Positions 1 through 7,550 are shown, numbered from the stretch's first letter. The stretch: 27,546 bases of DNA from an uncultured Collinsella sp. (GCA_900550205.1 URRJ01000005.1:1-27546); one strand, 5' to 3'. The notes: generated by a model not told the origin, from the letters alone. Numbers and translations are program-made.

Positions 1-1165
1 CAAGGTTCGTCAGCAGACGGTCTACTCCTTTAAGGCTTTCCACGATGCGATCGCCGAATACGCCGACATGGCACAAAACTATGCGGGCACGTTCTGCCGA
101 GGTCCGCAGGTACTCAACCTTACCGCGCTCAATGGTCTTGTGGCATTCCTGTTGCCCGTGGCGTTGCTGTTGGCGCCGGGCGAGACGGACTTCGCACATT
201 TTATGGCCAACTTCACGTTTTACGCGATATTTTCGGCCGTGGTACCGACGGCCCTGACCAAGCTCATGTTTGTGGGCGAGGCCTCTCAGATGAGTGCCGA
301 TTCGCTGGCTCGTATTCGAAGTATCATGGATTCCAAGCAGCTCTCCGTGCCCGCCCAACTCAAGCACCCTGCCGGCGGCGAAGTGCGATTTGAGGACGTA
401 AGCTTTACGTACGAGGGTGCCGAAGCACCTGCCGTTAGCCATGTAAGTTTCAGTGTTCCCGCTGGTAGCACCCTCGCCCTAGTGGGTCCTTCGGGCGGCG
501 GCAAGTCAACCTGCGCAAGCCTGATTCCTCGTTTTTGGGATGTCTCTTCGGGCCGAGTGCTTGTAGGCGGTGTGGACGTTTGCGATATGGATCCGCACGA
601 GCTTATGGACCAGGTCGCTTTCGTGTTCCAGACTAACCAGCTGTTCCGGCAAACACTTGCCGATAATGTGCGCGCCTCCAAGCCTACGGCCACTGACGAC
701 GAAGTGCGTGCGGCCCTCTCCGCAGCTCAGTGCGACGACATTGTGGCCAAGCTCCCGCAGGGCATCAATACCATGCTCGGTGCCGGCGGAGCATATCTTT
801 CGGGCGGCGAGGTCCAGCGCGTGGCGCTCGCCCGCGCGATCCTTAAAGACGCGCCTATCGTGGTGCTCGATGAGGCCACGGCGTTTGCCGACCCCGAGAA
901 CGAGGCGCTCATCCAGCGCGCCTTTAGCAAGCTGGCGGCGGGTCGCACGGTCATTATGATTGCTCATCGACTCTCGACTGTAGTGGGCGCAGATCAAATC
1001 GTGGTGCTCAACCAGGGCAGGGTGCAGGAGTCGGGTACTCATGCCGAGTTGCTGTCCCAAGAGGGTTTGTATGCCAAGATGTGGGCCGAATACGAACAGG
1101 CCGCGAGCTGGAAAATCACTGCAGCGACCGCGGATGCCGCCGTCACGAAGGGAGGCGAGGCCTAA
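1..1165 (+). CDS. ABC transporter, fused permease/ATPase half (5' partial)
   Basis: The reading frame is open from the window edge (first full codon at base 2), so the N-terminus and most of the membrane domain are missing. What remains is the end of the transmembrane domain, with hydrophobic stretches at about 130-260, followed by a complete nucleotide-binding domain. Visible motifs are Walker A GPSGGGKST (about 487), signature LSGGEVQR (about 800), Walker B VVLDEAT and the H-loop IAHRLS. The D-loop region reads LDEATAFADPENE rather than the usual SALD form. From memory of the family, this wording is common in IrtA/YbtP-type siderophore transporters with an exporter fold. The stop codon touches the start of the next gene, so the two half-transporters are probably co-translated and form a heterodimer. 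The substrate cannot be read from the sequence; iron-siderophore or drug/peptide export are both possible. Confidence 0.93.
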   Translation, partial: KVRQQTVYSFKAFHDAIAEYADMAQNYAGTFCRGPQVLNLTALNGLVAFLLPVALLLAPGETDFAHFMANFTFYAIFSAVVPTALTKLMFVGEASQMSADSLARIRSIMDSKQLSVPAQLKHPAGGEVRFEDVSFTYEGAEAPAVSHVSFSVPAGSTLALVGPSGGGKSTCASLIPRFWDVSSGRVLVGGVDVCDMDPHELMDQVAFVFQTNQLFRQTLADNVRASKPTATDDEVRAALSAAQCDDIVAKLPQGINTMLGAGGAYLSGGEVQRVALARAILKDAPIVVLDEATAFADPENEALIQRAFSKLAAGRTVIMIAHRLSTVVGADQIVVLNQGRVQESGTHAELLSQEGLYAKMWAEYEQAASWKITAATADAAVTKGGEA

Positions 1166-2923
1166 ATGTTCGCCTCATTCCAAAAGAAGTATTTCCTATC
1201 CGATAAAGGCGTCGCCGGCGTAAAGCGCGGCATTTTCTGGACCACGCTCACCAATCTTATTACCATGGCCGGCATGGGCTTTTTATTCCTGGTCATGGCC
1301 GGTTTTGTCGAACATCTCGCCACTGGCGCTGACCTGCCGGATGCCCTGCCGATCGTGGGCGGCCTCCTGGTCTTTTTCGTGTTGCTCTTTGCCTCTAACT
1401 GGCAACAGTATTACTACACCTACTGCATCTTTTACGAGGAGTGCGGCAAGCAGCGTATGGAGATCGCCGAACGCTTGCGCAAACTGCCGCTGTCGTTTTT
1501 CGGTCGTCGTGATCTGGCCGATTTAACCGAGACCATCATGGGCGATGTCCAGACCATGGAACATGCCTACAGCCACGTGTTGGGAGAGCTTTGGGGCGCC
1601 ATTATCGCAAGCGCTATTGTGTTCGCAGCATCGCTGTTCTTTTGCTGGCAGTTGGCGATCACGGCGTTCTGGAGCGTTCCCGTGGCCTTTGCCGTGCTGT
1701 ATTTGACGCGCGGCCCCATGGTCCCGGTGTTCGACCGTGTTCGCGCCGAGAAGGTCAAAGTCACCGAGGCGATCCAGGAGACGCTCGATTGTGTGCGCGA
1801 GATCCGCGCTACCAACCAGGAGGCCTATTATCTTGAGGGACTCGGTGCCGTGATCGATGACGAGGAGCGCGAGACCACTAAGGGAGAACTCGTTAACGGG
1901 CTTTTGGTCAACTCTGCCTTTGTCATTTTGCGTCTGGGGGTCGCTTCCACGCTGGTAACGGGTGCCGCGATGGTTGCCTCGGGGCGGGTCGACTTTTTGG
2001 TGATGTTTGCCTTCTTGCTTATGGTGAGCCGTATCTATGCGCCCTTTGACCAGGCGTTAATGTTAATGTCCGAGCTGTTTGCCGCCGAGTCGTCTGCCAA
2101 GCGCATGCGTTCCATCATGGAAGAGCCTGTGGCGCGGGGCAGCGAGAAATTTGAGCCCGCGGGTCACGATGTGGTGTTCGATCACGTGGCATTTGGCTAT
2201 GGTGCGGGCGAGGACGGCCGCGCCGGCGAGAAAGTTCTTACCGATGTGAGCTTTACCGCCAAGGAAGGCGAAGTTACGGCGCTGGTCGGTCCTTCGGGTT
2301 CCGGTAAGTCTACGGTGAGCCGCCTGGCCGCGCGCTTTTGGGATGCCACTGCGGGCAAGGTTACCGTGGGCGGTGTGGATGTTGCGGGCGTCGATCCCGA
2401 GGTACTCCTGCGCGACTACGCTATCGTGTTCCAAGACGTGCTGCTCTTTGACGACACGGTGATGGGAAACATCCGCCTCGGGCGTCGTGATGCCACCGAT
2501 GAGGAAGTGCTTGCGGCCGCGCGTGCCGCCAACTGCGACGAGTTTGTGTGCCGCATGCCGCAGGGCTACGACACCATGATCGGCGAGAACGGCTCCAAGC
2601 TGTCCGGTGGCGAGCGCCAGCGCATCTCCATCGCCCGCGCGCTGCTCAAAGACGCACCCATCGTGCTGTTGGACGAGGCGACGGCAAGCTTGGATGTGGA
2701 GAACGAGACCGTGGTACAGCAGGCACTCTCCCGTCTGCTTGCAGGTAAGACGGTTATCGTTATTGCCCACCGTATGCGTACGGTGGAAAATGCCGACAAA
2801 ATCGTTGTGCTCAAGAATGGAGTGGTTGCCGAACAGGGCACCCCGGCGCAGCTCAAGGCGGCAGGTGGAGAATTCGCCCGCATGGTTGCGCTGCAAAAGG
2901 AGGCGGCGGACTGGCAGCTGTAG
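1166..2923 (+). CDS. ABC transporter, fused permease/ATPase, second half
   Basis: A complete 585-residue half-transporter. The N-terminal membrane domain has hydrophobic segments near residues 28-50, 62-82, 140-180 and 245-290, followed by the ATPase domain. Walker A GPSGSGKST is near residue 375, signature LSGGERQR near 479, Walker B IVLLDEAT near 499 and H-loop IAHRMR after it. The ATG follows the TAA of the upstream gene with no gap, and GGAGGCG just upstream is a good ribosome binding site, so the pair is one operon. Here the D-loop is conventional (ATASLDVENE), unlike the partner, so the two ATP sites of the heterodimer may differ. The family is the type IV exporter fold (MsbA/IrtAB-like). 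The substrate is not recognisable. A palindromic repeat lies directly after the stop and may end the transcript. Confidence 0.95.
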   Translation: MFASFQKKYFLSDKGVAGVKRGIFWTTLTNLITMAGMGFLFLVMAGFVEHLATGADLPDALPIVGGLLVFFVLLFASNWQQYYYTYCIFYEECGKQRMEIAERLRKLPLSFFGRRDLADLTETIMGDVQTMEHAYSHVLGELWGAIIASAIVFAASLFFCWQLAITAFWSVPVAFAVLYLTRGPMVPVFDRVRAEKVKVTEAIQETLDCVREIRATNQEAYYLEGLGAVIDDEERETTKGELVNGLLVNSAFVILRLGVASTLVTGAAMVASGRVDFLVMFAFLLMVSRIYAPFDQALMLMSELFAAESSAKRMRSIMEEPVARGSEKFEPAGHDVVFDHVAFGYGAGEDGRAGEKVLTDVSFTAKEGEVTALVGPSGSGKSTVSRLAARFWDATAGKVTVGGVDVAGVDPEVLLRDYAIVFQDVLLFDDTVMGNIRLGRRDATDEEVLAAARAANCDEFVCRMPQGYDTMIGENGSKLSGGERQRISIARALLKDAPIVLLDEATASLDVENETVVQQALSRLLAGKTVIVIAHRMRTVENADKIVVLKNGVVAEQGTPAQLKAAGGEFARMVALQKEAADWQL

Positions 2924-2924
2924 G

Positions 2925-2957
2925 AATATGACAAAGGGGCAGTCCCTTTGTCATATT
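2925..2957. repeat. Perfect 14-bp inverted repeat (GGGGCAGTCCC core)
   Basis: Two bases after the ABC transporter stop, AATATGACAAAGGG is followed after five bases by its exact reverse complement. It could form a strong hairpin and act as a terminator, but there is no T-run after it. The core AAAGGGGCAGTCCC resembles the AAAGGGACAG core of the inverted repeats at 10401 and 10523, which suggests a dispersed palindromic repeat family rather than a purpose-built terminator. The family assignment is inference. Confidence 0.8.
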
Positions 2958-2994
2958 GAGTTCACCCCCATAGTTTCCAAAAAGTTAACCATTG

Positions 2995-3026
2995 TTGAAC
3001 TTAATAGTTAGATAAACTAAACTATT
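2995..3026 (+). promoter_or_regulatory. Promoter with overlapping inverted-repeat operator for the metal ATPase operon
   Basis: TTGAAC (2995-3000) and TAAACT (3018-3023) are separated by exactly 17 bases and form a good sigma-A type promoter. An inverted repeat, AATAGTT (3003-3009) and AACTATT (3020-3026), lies in the spacer and over the -10 box; inside it is a second one, TTAG-N5-CTAA. A repressor bound here would block RNA polymerase. The AT-rich TTAG/CTAA form resembles sites of DtxR/MntR-type metalloregulators, which would fit the downstream P-type ATPase, but the regulator is not in the window and this is inference. Confidence 0.6.
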
Positions 3027-3110
3027 TTCCAAAAGTGTGCTCGAGCAAACTTGTTTACTCGGGTGCTGAGGCACCGTGCCGCGTCCAATGCGGCAAAAGG
3101 GAGAAACAAC

Positions 3111-3356
3111 ATGAAGAAGTCGACGTTCAATACCCTGCTTGTCGGTGGCGGTTTTCTGCTTGGCACGGCCGGCATCAAGCTGCTTACCAGCGCTCCGGTC
3201 AAGAATGCCTGCGTGCAGGGCATCGCGTGCGGTATGCGCGTCAAGAACTGCTACCAGGACATGGTCGAGCAGGCCAAGGCCAATGTCGATGACATGGTTG
3301 CCGAGGCTGCCTACATCACCCAGAGCGAGGCCGCTGCTGACGAGGCAGCCGAGTAA
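3111..3356 (+). CDS. Small membrane protein, PacL1/DUF1490/DUF6110-like partner of a metal ATPase
   Basis: An 81-residue protein starting MKKSTFNTLLVGGGFLLGTA, with ATG at 3111 and AAAGGGAG eight bases upstream. One N-terminal hydrophobic helix (about residues 8-28, GGG/GTAG pattern) is followed by an amphipathic helix around APVKNACVQGIACGMRVKN and an acidic Ala/Glu-rich tail. The order of a TM helix, then AP(V/L)(K/R)xAxVxxxAxGxR, then a long charged helix matches what I recall of mycobacterial PacL1 (DUF1490), which assembles with the ATPase CtpC into zinc-efflux platforms. The Asp/His metal-binding tail of PacL1 is not evident here. It lies 18 bases upstream of the P-type ATPase gene, so a role as its membrane scaffold or chaperone is likely. 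It could be annotated as DUF6110. Confidence 0.8.
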   Translation: MKKSTFNTLLVGGGFLLGTAGIKLLTSAPVKNACVQGIACGMRVKNCYQDMVEQAKANVDDMVAEAAYITQSEAAADEAAE

Positions 3357-3374
3357 CGCTCCCAGGCACAAGCT

Positions 3375-5450
3375 ATGAGATTCTCGATTATTAGCGAGAT
3401 CCCCGGCAGGACCCGCCTTCAGTTGGCGGGTCCTGTGCCAGAGAGTGATCTCGATGCGCTTCTTAAGCTCAGCGGCGACATCGACGGCGTGCACAAGGTG
3501 CGCGTTTACGGCCGTATTGGCCAGATGGCGCTCGAATATGATGAGCAGTGTCGTGCGGGCGTGCTCGACGCTTTGTGTGCGCTCGATGCCCAGGCCATTG
3601 CCGACGCAAAGACGGGTTATGTGATGCAGCTTGAGCCACGCAAGCACAAGCTCGTCATGGATCTTGCCACACTTATCGGCGCCCACTACGCGCGCCGCTG
3701 GTTCTTGCCGACGCCTCTGCGTGCGGTGTTTGTCGTGGCCGGTTACATGGCATTTTTGCGCGCTGCCCTTCATGAGCTGGCGCAGCCGCGCCTAACCGTT
3801 CCTGTGCTTGACGCTTCGGCCATCGGCATTTCGTTCGTCAAACGTGATGTCGACACCGCGGGCCAGACGATGTTCCTGCTCAACGTGGGTGAGCTGCTCG
3901 AGGACTACACCCGCGCCATGAGCGAAAACGAACTCATCAACTCGCTGCTCGATGTGCCCGACAAGGCGCAAAAGGTCGTCGGCGACACCGAGGTAAGCGT
4001 TGCCGCCACCGAGCTTGAACCCGGCGATTTGGTCGCCGTGCGCACCGGCATGTCTATCTGTATCGACGGCGTGGTCGAGCAGGGGAGCGCTATGGTCAAC
4101 CAGGCGACCCTGACCGGCGAACCGCTGGCCGTCGAGCGCAGCGTGGGCGACGACGTGTTCGCCGGCACCGTTGTGGAAGATGGCAGCATCTTGGTGCGTG
4201 TGCGCGCCAACACGGCTCAGACCAAGCTCCGCTCGATCGTCTCGCTCGTGCAGACGGCCGACTCGCTCAAGTCCGAGGGTCAGTCGCACATGGAGGACCT
4301 CGCCAACAAGATCGTCCCATGGAACTTCCTGCTCGCGGGCCTGGTTGCGCTCACCACGCGCAGCCTCATCAAGACCTCAGCGGCGCTGATGGTCGACTAC
4401 TCGTGCGCACTCAAACTCACGGGTTCCGTCGCCGTCATGACTGCCATGAGCGATGCTGCCAAGATGGGCGTCATGGTCAAGGGTGCGAAGTACTTTGAGT
4501 CGTTTGCCAAGGCCGACACCATTGTGTTTGATAAGACCGGCACGCTCACCGAGGCACAGCCGCGTCTTGCCTGCGTGCTCACCACCGATGGCTGGAGCGA
4601 GGATGAGGTCCTGCGCCTTTCCGCTTGCTTGGAGGAGCATTTCCCGCATCCGGTGGCGCGTGCCGTGGTCAACGCCGCCCGCGAGCGCGGGCTCGAGCAC
4701 CGCGAGCGCCATGCTGCCGTCGAGTACATCGTGGCACACGGCATCGCTTCGTCCATCGAAGGACGTCGCGCGATTATCGGCTCGGCACACTTTGTGTTTG
4801 AGGATGAGGGCGCGCAGCTCGAGTCCGACATAAAGGAGCGCATCGAGTCCCAGATGCAGGGCCTGTCGCCGCTGTATCTGGCGGTCGACGGCACCGTTGT
4901 GGGCGTGCTCGGTATCGAGGACCCGCTTAAGCCCGGGGTCCGCGAGGCCATCGCCGACTTGCACGCGTTGGGCGTTAAGCACGTGGTCATGCTCACGGGC
5001 GACTCGGAGCGCACGGCCGAGCGCATTGCTCGCGAGGCAGGTGTCGACGAGTTTAAGGCCGAGCTGCTGCCCGAGGACAAGTACGCGTATGTGGAGCGCA
5101 TTAAGGGCGAGGGGCGCCACGTTGCCATGGTGGGCGACGGCGTCAACGACTCACCGGCGCTGGGTCTGGCCGATGTGGGTCTGGCCATGGGCGGTGGAAG
5201 CGACATCGCCAAGGAGGTCGCCGATATCATCCTGACCGATACAGATCTGGCCGCAATCGTGCGCCTGCGCCGCATGAGTCAGGGGCTTATCGACCGTCTG
5301 TCGAGTTCGTATTCCAAGGTGATGCTCACCAACTCGGCGCTGTTGGCATTGGGTATTACCGGCATGATCACTCCGCAGACGTCGTCACTGCTGCACAACG
5401 GCTCAACGATCGCCTACAGCCTGGGCAACGCAAAGGCGTACCTGCGTTAG
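3375..5450 (+). CDS. P1B-type heavy-metal translocating ATPase (CtpC-like)
   Basis: A 691-residue P-type ATPase. The N-terminus (residues 1-70, starting MRFSIISEIPGRTRLQL) looks like a degenerate HMA-type ferredoxin fold without a CxxC pair. The actuator domain has TLTGEP, the phosphorylation site is DKTGT with Asp386, the nucleotide domain carries a P-type HP motif (EEHFPHPVAR), and the hinge is GDGVNDSPAL. The membrane metal-binding motif, normally CPC or SPC, reads Tyr342-Ser-Cys344 (YSCAL). The C-terminus HNGSTIAYSLGN is typical of P1B enzymes. It would couple ATP hydrolysis to export of a transition metal; Mn or Zn is the likeliest guess by analogy to CtpC, but the specificity is open because of the altered motif. 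It is co-transcribed with the small PacL-like gene. Confidence 0.93.
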   Translation: MRFSIISEIPGRTRLQLAGPVPESDLDALLKLSGDIDGVHKVRVYGRIGQMALEYDEQCRAGVLDALCALDAQAIADAKTGYVMQLEPRKHKLVMDLATLIGAHYARRWFLPTPLRAVFVVAGYMAFLRAALHELAQPRLTVPVLDASAIGISFVKRDVDTAGQTMFLLNVGELLEDYTRAMSENELINSLLDVPDKAQKVVGDTEVSVAATELEPGDLVAVRTGMSICIDGVVEQGSAMVNQATLTGEPLAVERSVGDDVFAGTVVEDGSILVRVRANTAQTKLRSIVSLVQTADSLKSEGQSHMEDLANKIVPWNFLLAGLVALTTRSLIKTSAALMVDYSCALKLTGSVAVMTAMSDAAKMGVMVKGAKYFESFAKADTIVFDKTGTLTEAQPRLACVLTTDGWSEDEVLRLSACLEEHFPHPVARAVVNAARERGLEHRERHAAVEYIVAHGIASSIEGRRAIIGSAHFVFEDEGAQLESDIKERIESQMQGLSPLYLAVDGTVVGVLGIEDPLKPGVREAIADLHALGVKHVVMLTGDSERTAERIAREAGVDEFKAELLPEDKYAYVERIKGEGRHVAMVGDGVNDSPALGLADVGLAMGGGSDIAKEVADIILTDTDLAAIVRLRRMSQGLIDRLSSSYSKVMLTNSALLALGITGMITPQTSSLLHNGSTIAYSLGNAKAYLR

Positions 5451-5469
5451 CGTTTTCGATTGAGTATAT

Positions 5470-5519
5470 GGCCTGCATTCGGGCGGCACCGCAGCCGTCA
5501 GGGTGCAGGCCTTCTTTTG
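5470..5519 (+). terminator. Intrinsic terminator after the metal ATPase gene
   Basis: GGCCTGCA (5470-5477) pairs with TGCAGGCC (5504-5511), followed by TTCTTTTGT. The loop is long (26 bases) and contains a smaller GGC/GCC-type hairpin. It lies 20 bases after the ATPase stop and directly before the toxin-antitoxin promoter. Confidence 0.75.
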
Positions 5520-5520
5520 T

Positions 5521-5574
5521 TTGACGATATGTTAGCTCGGATATATGCTCGTGCTAGCAATGCTAGTAAATGCT
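5521..5574 (+). promoter_or_regulatory. Promoter and candidate operator of the toxin-antitoxin operon
   Basis: TTGACG (5521-5526), a 17-base spacer and TATGCT (5544-5549) form a strong promoter. Just after the -10 box come tandem octamers TGCTAGCA (5552-5559, a perfect palindrome) and TGCTAGTA (5561-5568), spaced nine bases apart. This is the arrangement expected for autoregulation by a ribbon-helix-helix antitoxin. Because the -10 box covers the upstream ATG at 5545, that codon cannot be the start of translation. Confidence 0.7.
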
Positions 5575-5589
5575 GAAGGTGAGGTTGAG

Positions 5590-5943
5590 ATGGCTACCGT
5601 TGGCAGCATGGCACAGGTGAATGTTCGCGTAGATCGCTCGGTTAAAGAGCGCGCCGAGGAAGCGCTGCGGCTTTCGGGCGTCTCGCTGCCCGAGCTCATC
5701 AAAAAGGTCGTGGCCAAGGTCGCGCAGGGTGGCGGGCAGTGCGAGGAAGTGCTTGCGGCCGTCGACGACCGGCAGCAGACCGTCGCGCCCGATACTCCGT
5801 TCGCCGCGTCGTGGGCAGCGGCAGACCGGCTTTATGCAGATTTGGGCATCGCTACGTCGCCCGTATCCGACGATCGCGGTTGGGACACAATCTATTCCGA
5901 AGCCATGGATGAGCATTATCGCCAAAAGGGGATGATCCAGTGA
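5590..5943 (+). CDS. Ribbon-helix-helix antitoxin (RelB/DinJ-like)
   Basis: A 117-residue protein. I chose the ATG at 5590 because GAAGGTGAGG sits five bases upstream and the alternative at 5545 lies inside the -10 box. The segment AQVNVRVDRSVKERAEEALR followed by LSGVSLPELIKKVV is a typical RHH DNA-binding fold: a beta strand with alternating residues, then two helices. The C-terminal half (DTPFAASWAAADRLYADLGI and on) is polar and Trp-containing, the sort of flexible region that wraps and neutralises a toxin. The stop overlaps the toxin start (GTGA). It probably neutralises the PIN protein and represses its own promoter. A RelB-type RHH paired with a PIN toxin is a less common combination than VapB/VapC but is known. 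Confidence 0.8.
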   Translation: MATVGSMAQVNVRVDRSVKERAEEALRLSGVSLPELIKKVVAKVAQGGGQCEEVLAAVDDRQQTVAPDTPFAASWAAADRLYADLGIATSPVSDDRGWDTIYSEAMDEHYRQKGMIQ

Positions 5944-6455
5944 GTGGGGCGCCTCTCAAGATCATGGTGGACGCCAACGTATGGGTTGATTCGTTTTGCG
6001 TCGACCATGCCGAGTCGCTTGCCGCGCGTGCGTTTATTGGGCAGGCGACGGAGACGGGGGCGTTGCTGTTCTTCCCGGTGCATATCGCTAAGGACGTACT
6101 GTACGTTGTCCAACACGAGCTGAAGCGAAGCGTTCTTGCCAGCGGGGGAGCACTCGACGAGGCATCTGCCCGCGCGATTGGCGATGCGGCGCTGGCGTTC
6201 GTTCGGAATATGACCGAAAACGCTATGGCCGTGGGCGCTGATGCGTCCGATCTGTGGCTAGCCGACAAATATCTGACGCTCCATCGCGATTACGAGGACA
6301 ACTTGGTACTCGCCGCATGCAAGCGCGTACAGGTCGATTATTTGGTAACTAACGATCGCAAGCTGCTCGAACATGCCGATCTTGCAGCAAAGACACCTCG
6401 TCAAATGATGCCGATTCTGGCCTTGGCCGAACGCGGCGGCGCGGCCATCGGTTGA
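5940..6455 (+). CDS. PIN-domain toxin (VapC-like RNase)
   Basis: A 171-residue protein with a GTG start that overlaps the antitoxin stop by three bases, giving translational coupling. PIN hallmarks are visible: the first Asp in IMVDANVWVD (residue 11), a middle Glu region (YVVQHEL), DYEDNLVLAA for the third acidic cluster, and the closing LVTNDRKLL with the fourth Asp. These acids bind Mg/Mn and cut RNA in VapC-type toxins. Substrates of the family include initiator tRNA and rRNA loops; the target here is unknown. It is the second gene of a two-gene toxin-antitoxin operon between a metal-ATPase operon and a convergent hypothetical gene. Confidence 0.85.
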   Translation: MSGAPLKIMVDANVWVDSFCVDHAESLAARAFIGQATETGALLFFPVHIAKDVLYVVQHELKRSVLASGGALDEASARAIGDAALAFVRNMTENAMAVGADASDLWLADKYLTLHRDYEDNLVLAACKRVQVDYLVTNDRKLLEHADLAAKTPRQMMPILALAERGGAAIG

Positions 6456-6467
6456 CGCGAACTGTTT

Positions 6468-6504
6468 GCGGGCCTCTTGGACGACGATGCGCCAAGGGGC
6501 CCGC
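6468..6504. terminator. Stem-loop between convergent genes
   Basis: A 13-base stem, GCGGGCCTCTTGG against CCAAGGGGCCCGC with one G-T pair, lies between the PIN toxin and the convergent hypothetical gene. There is no clear T-run on either side, so its strength as an intrinsic terminator is uncertain. Its position suggests a bidirectional end point. Confidence 0.5.
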
Positions 6505-6513
6505 GTCTGCTAT

Positions 6514-6948
6514 TTACAAAAGCTCGGCCTTAATGGTGGGACTTTCTGCGAGCTGCTCGGCTGCCTTTTCGTCGGAATCGTTTAGCGCTGCCAGACTGCG
6601 GTAGACCCACTCGTTGACCTGGGTGTTCTTGACGCCTGCGGTCTGCATAAGGGCGCCTACCTCGCGGATTGCTGCGAACAGATCGGCTTTGGGACCAGCG
6701 AGTTCGACCTCGATGCCGTGGTAGGCGGCCACGCCGCGGTTCTCGCTCACGTGGTCGATAAAACCCTCGACGGTCTCAAGCTGCTGGGCGAGAGCTGCAT
6801 CATCGTCAGCGTCCAGCGCAACAAGGGCGTTCGATACCGTGAGGGCGGGATGTCCACAGGGGACAAAGCCTTCGATGACATCCATAGCTTCGGTAATGGT
6901 TGAGCCCAGGCCTGCGAGGGCATTGACGAGTTGCTGCTTGGTATCCAT
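6514..6948 (-). CDS. Conserved-looking hypothetical protein, helical
   Basis: A 144-residue acidic, Ala/Leu-rich protein beginning MDTKQQLVNALAGLGSTITE, read on the minus strand. GAAAGGACC a few bases before the ATG is a good ribosome binding site. On the minus strand, TTGCCA (7005-7010) and TATTTT (6983-6988), 16 bases apart, are a plausible promoter. The sequence predicts several amphipathic helices and no membrane segment or signal peptide; a single Cys-Gly-His (VPCGHP) occurs near residue 31. I do not recognise the family. Codon use matches the neighbours, so it is not obviously foreign. It stands alone, convergent with the toxin-antitoxin operon and divergent from ssrA. Confidence 0.75.
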   Translation of the reverse strand: MDTKQQLVNALAGLGSTITEAMDVIEGFVPCGHPALTVSNALVALDADDDAALAQQLETVEGFIDHVSENRGVAAYHGIEVELAGPKADLFAAIREVGALMQTAGVKNTQVNEWVYRSLAALNDSDEKAAEQLAESPTIKAELL

Positions 6949-7080
6949 AACGGTCCTTTCGACGGGTCAATTTTGCTTGGCGAAAATATACGTGACGCGT
7001 TCGGTGGCAAAAGTGCGAAGTATGGTGCACATTAGGGTCTTCACAGCTCGTGCATAGAACAGCTGTCTGCCTTTAGAACG

Positions 7081-7186
7081 TGGTAAGATAGCTATCCACG
7101 AGCGGGGTTCACCCGCGTGTTCCTTGAAAGGTCGACGGTTATCGGGTGTTTGCAGGCCCGATACCATCCAGACTTTCCCGGCATTC
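7081..7186 (+). promoter_or_regulatory. Probable ssrA promoter and 5' leader
   Basis: TGGTAAGATA at 7081-7090 is an extended -10 element; no convincing -35 is seen 17 bases upstream. If transcription starts near 7096, the pre-tmRNA has a leader of about 90 bases with two hairpins: GCGGG-loop-CCCGC inside a CAC/GTG stem (about 7098-7119), and ATCGGG pairing with CCCGAT (about 7141-7162). The leader would be removed by RNase P. The promoter call is inference from motif and position. Confidence 0.45.
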
Positions 7187-7550
7187 GGGGGCGACTGGTT
7201 TCGACACGATAGCTCTGAGAGAGGAAGCAAGCCGAGGTCTCCTCGCCTCGTTAAACAGGGGCACCGTCAAATTGAATTGACAACAACTCTTCTTTTGAGC
7301 CTATGGCTCTCGCTGCTTAGTTTATAGCGGCGCGTCAACCCGGTGATTTCCCCGACACCGGTGCGACGTCATGTTAGGGGAATGCTCCCGCGCACGTAAT
7401 CGGTATGGCGCGGGCTAAGACCGAACCGGTTAGGATGCCGCGAGCGTGTCGCTGCGCGCAAAGCGTCCGAGATTAAACCAGCGACTGAGCTTGGAGATGC
7501 CAATCAGGGGGCTTTCGTGGACCGGAGTTCGATTCTCCGCGCCTCCACCA
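7187..7550 (+). ncRNA. ssrA: Transfer-messenger RNA (tmRNA)
   Basis: The 5' end GGGGGCGACTGGTTTCGAC and the 3' end GAGTTCGATTCTCCGCG-CCTCCACCA are diagnostic of tmRNA. The 7-base acceptor stem forms between 7187-7193 and the CGCCTCC before the encoded ACCA. The tag frame reads GAC AAC AAC TCT ... GCT CTC GCT GCT TAG at 7279-7320, giving DNNSSFEPMALAA. The in-frame TGA two codons upstream shows that the resume codon lies at or just before GAC. The ALAA end is the usual signal for ClpXP-type proteases. tmRNA with SmpB rescues stalled ribosomes. It is followed directly by a strong terminator. Confidence 0.96.

Noticed and set aside
5545..5589. Upstream ATG (5545) as start of the antitoxin
   Set aside because: It lies inside the -10 box of the promoter and has no ribosome binding site; ATG 5590 has both leader and GAAGGTGAGG.
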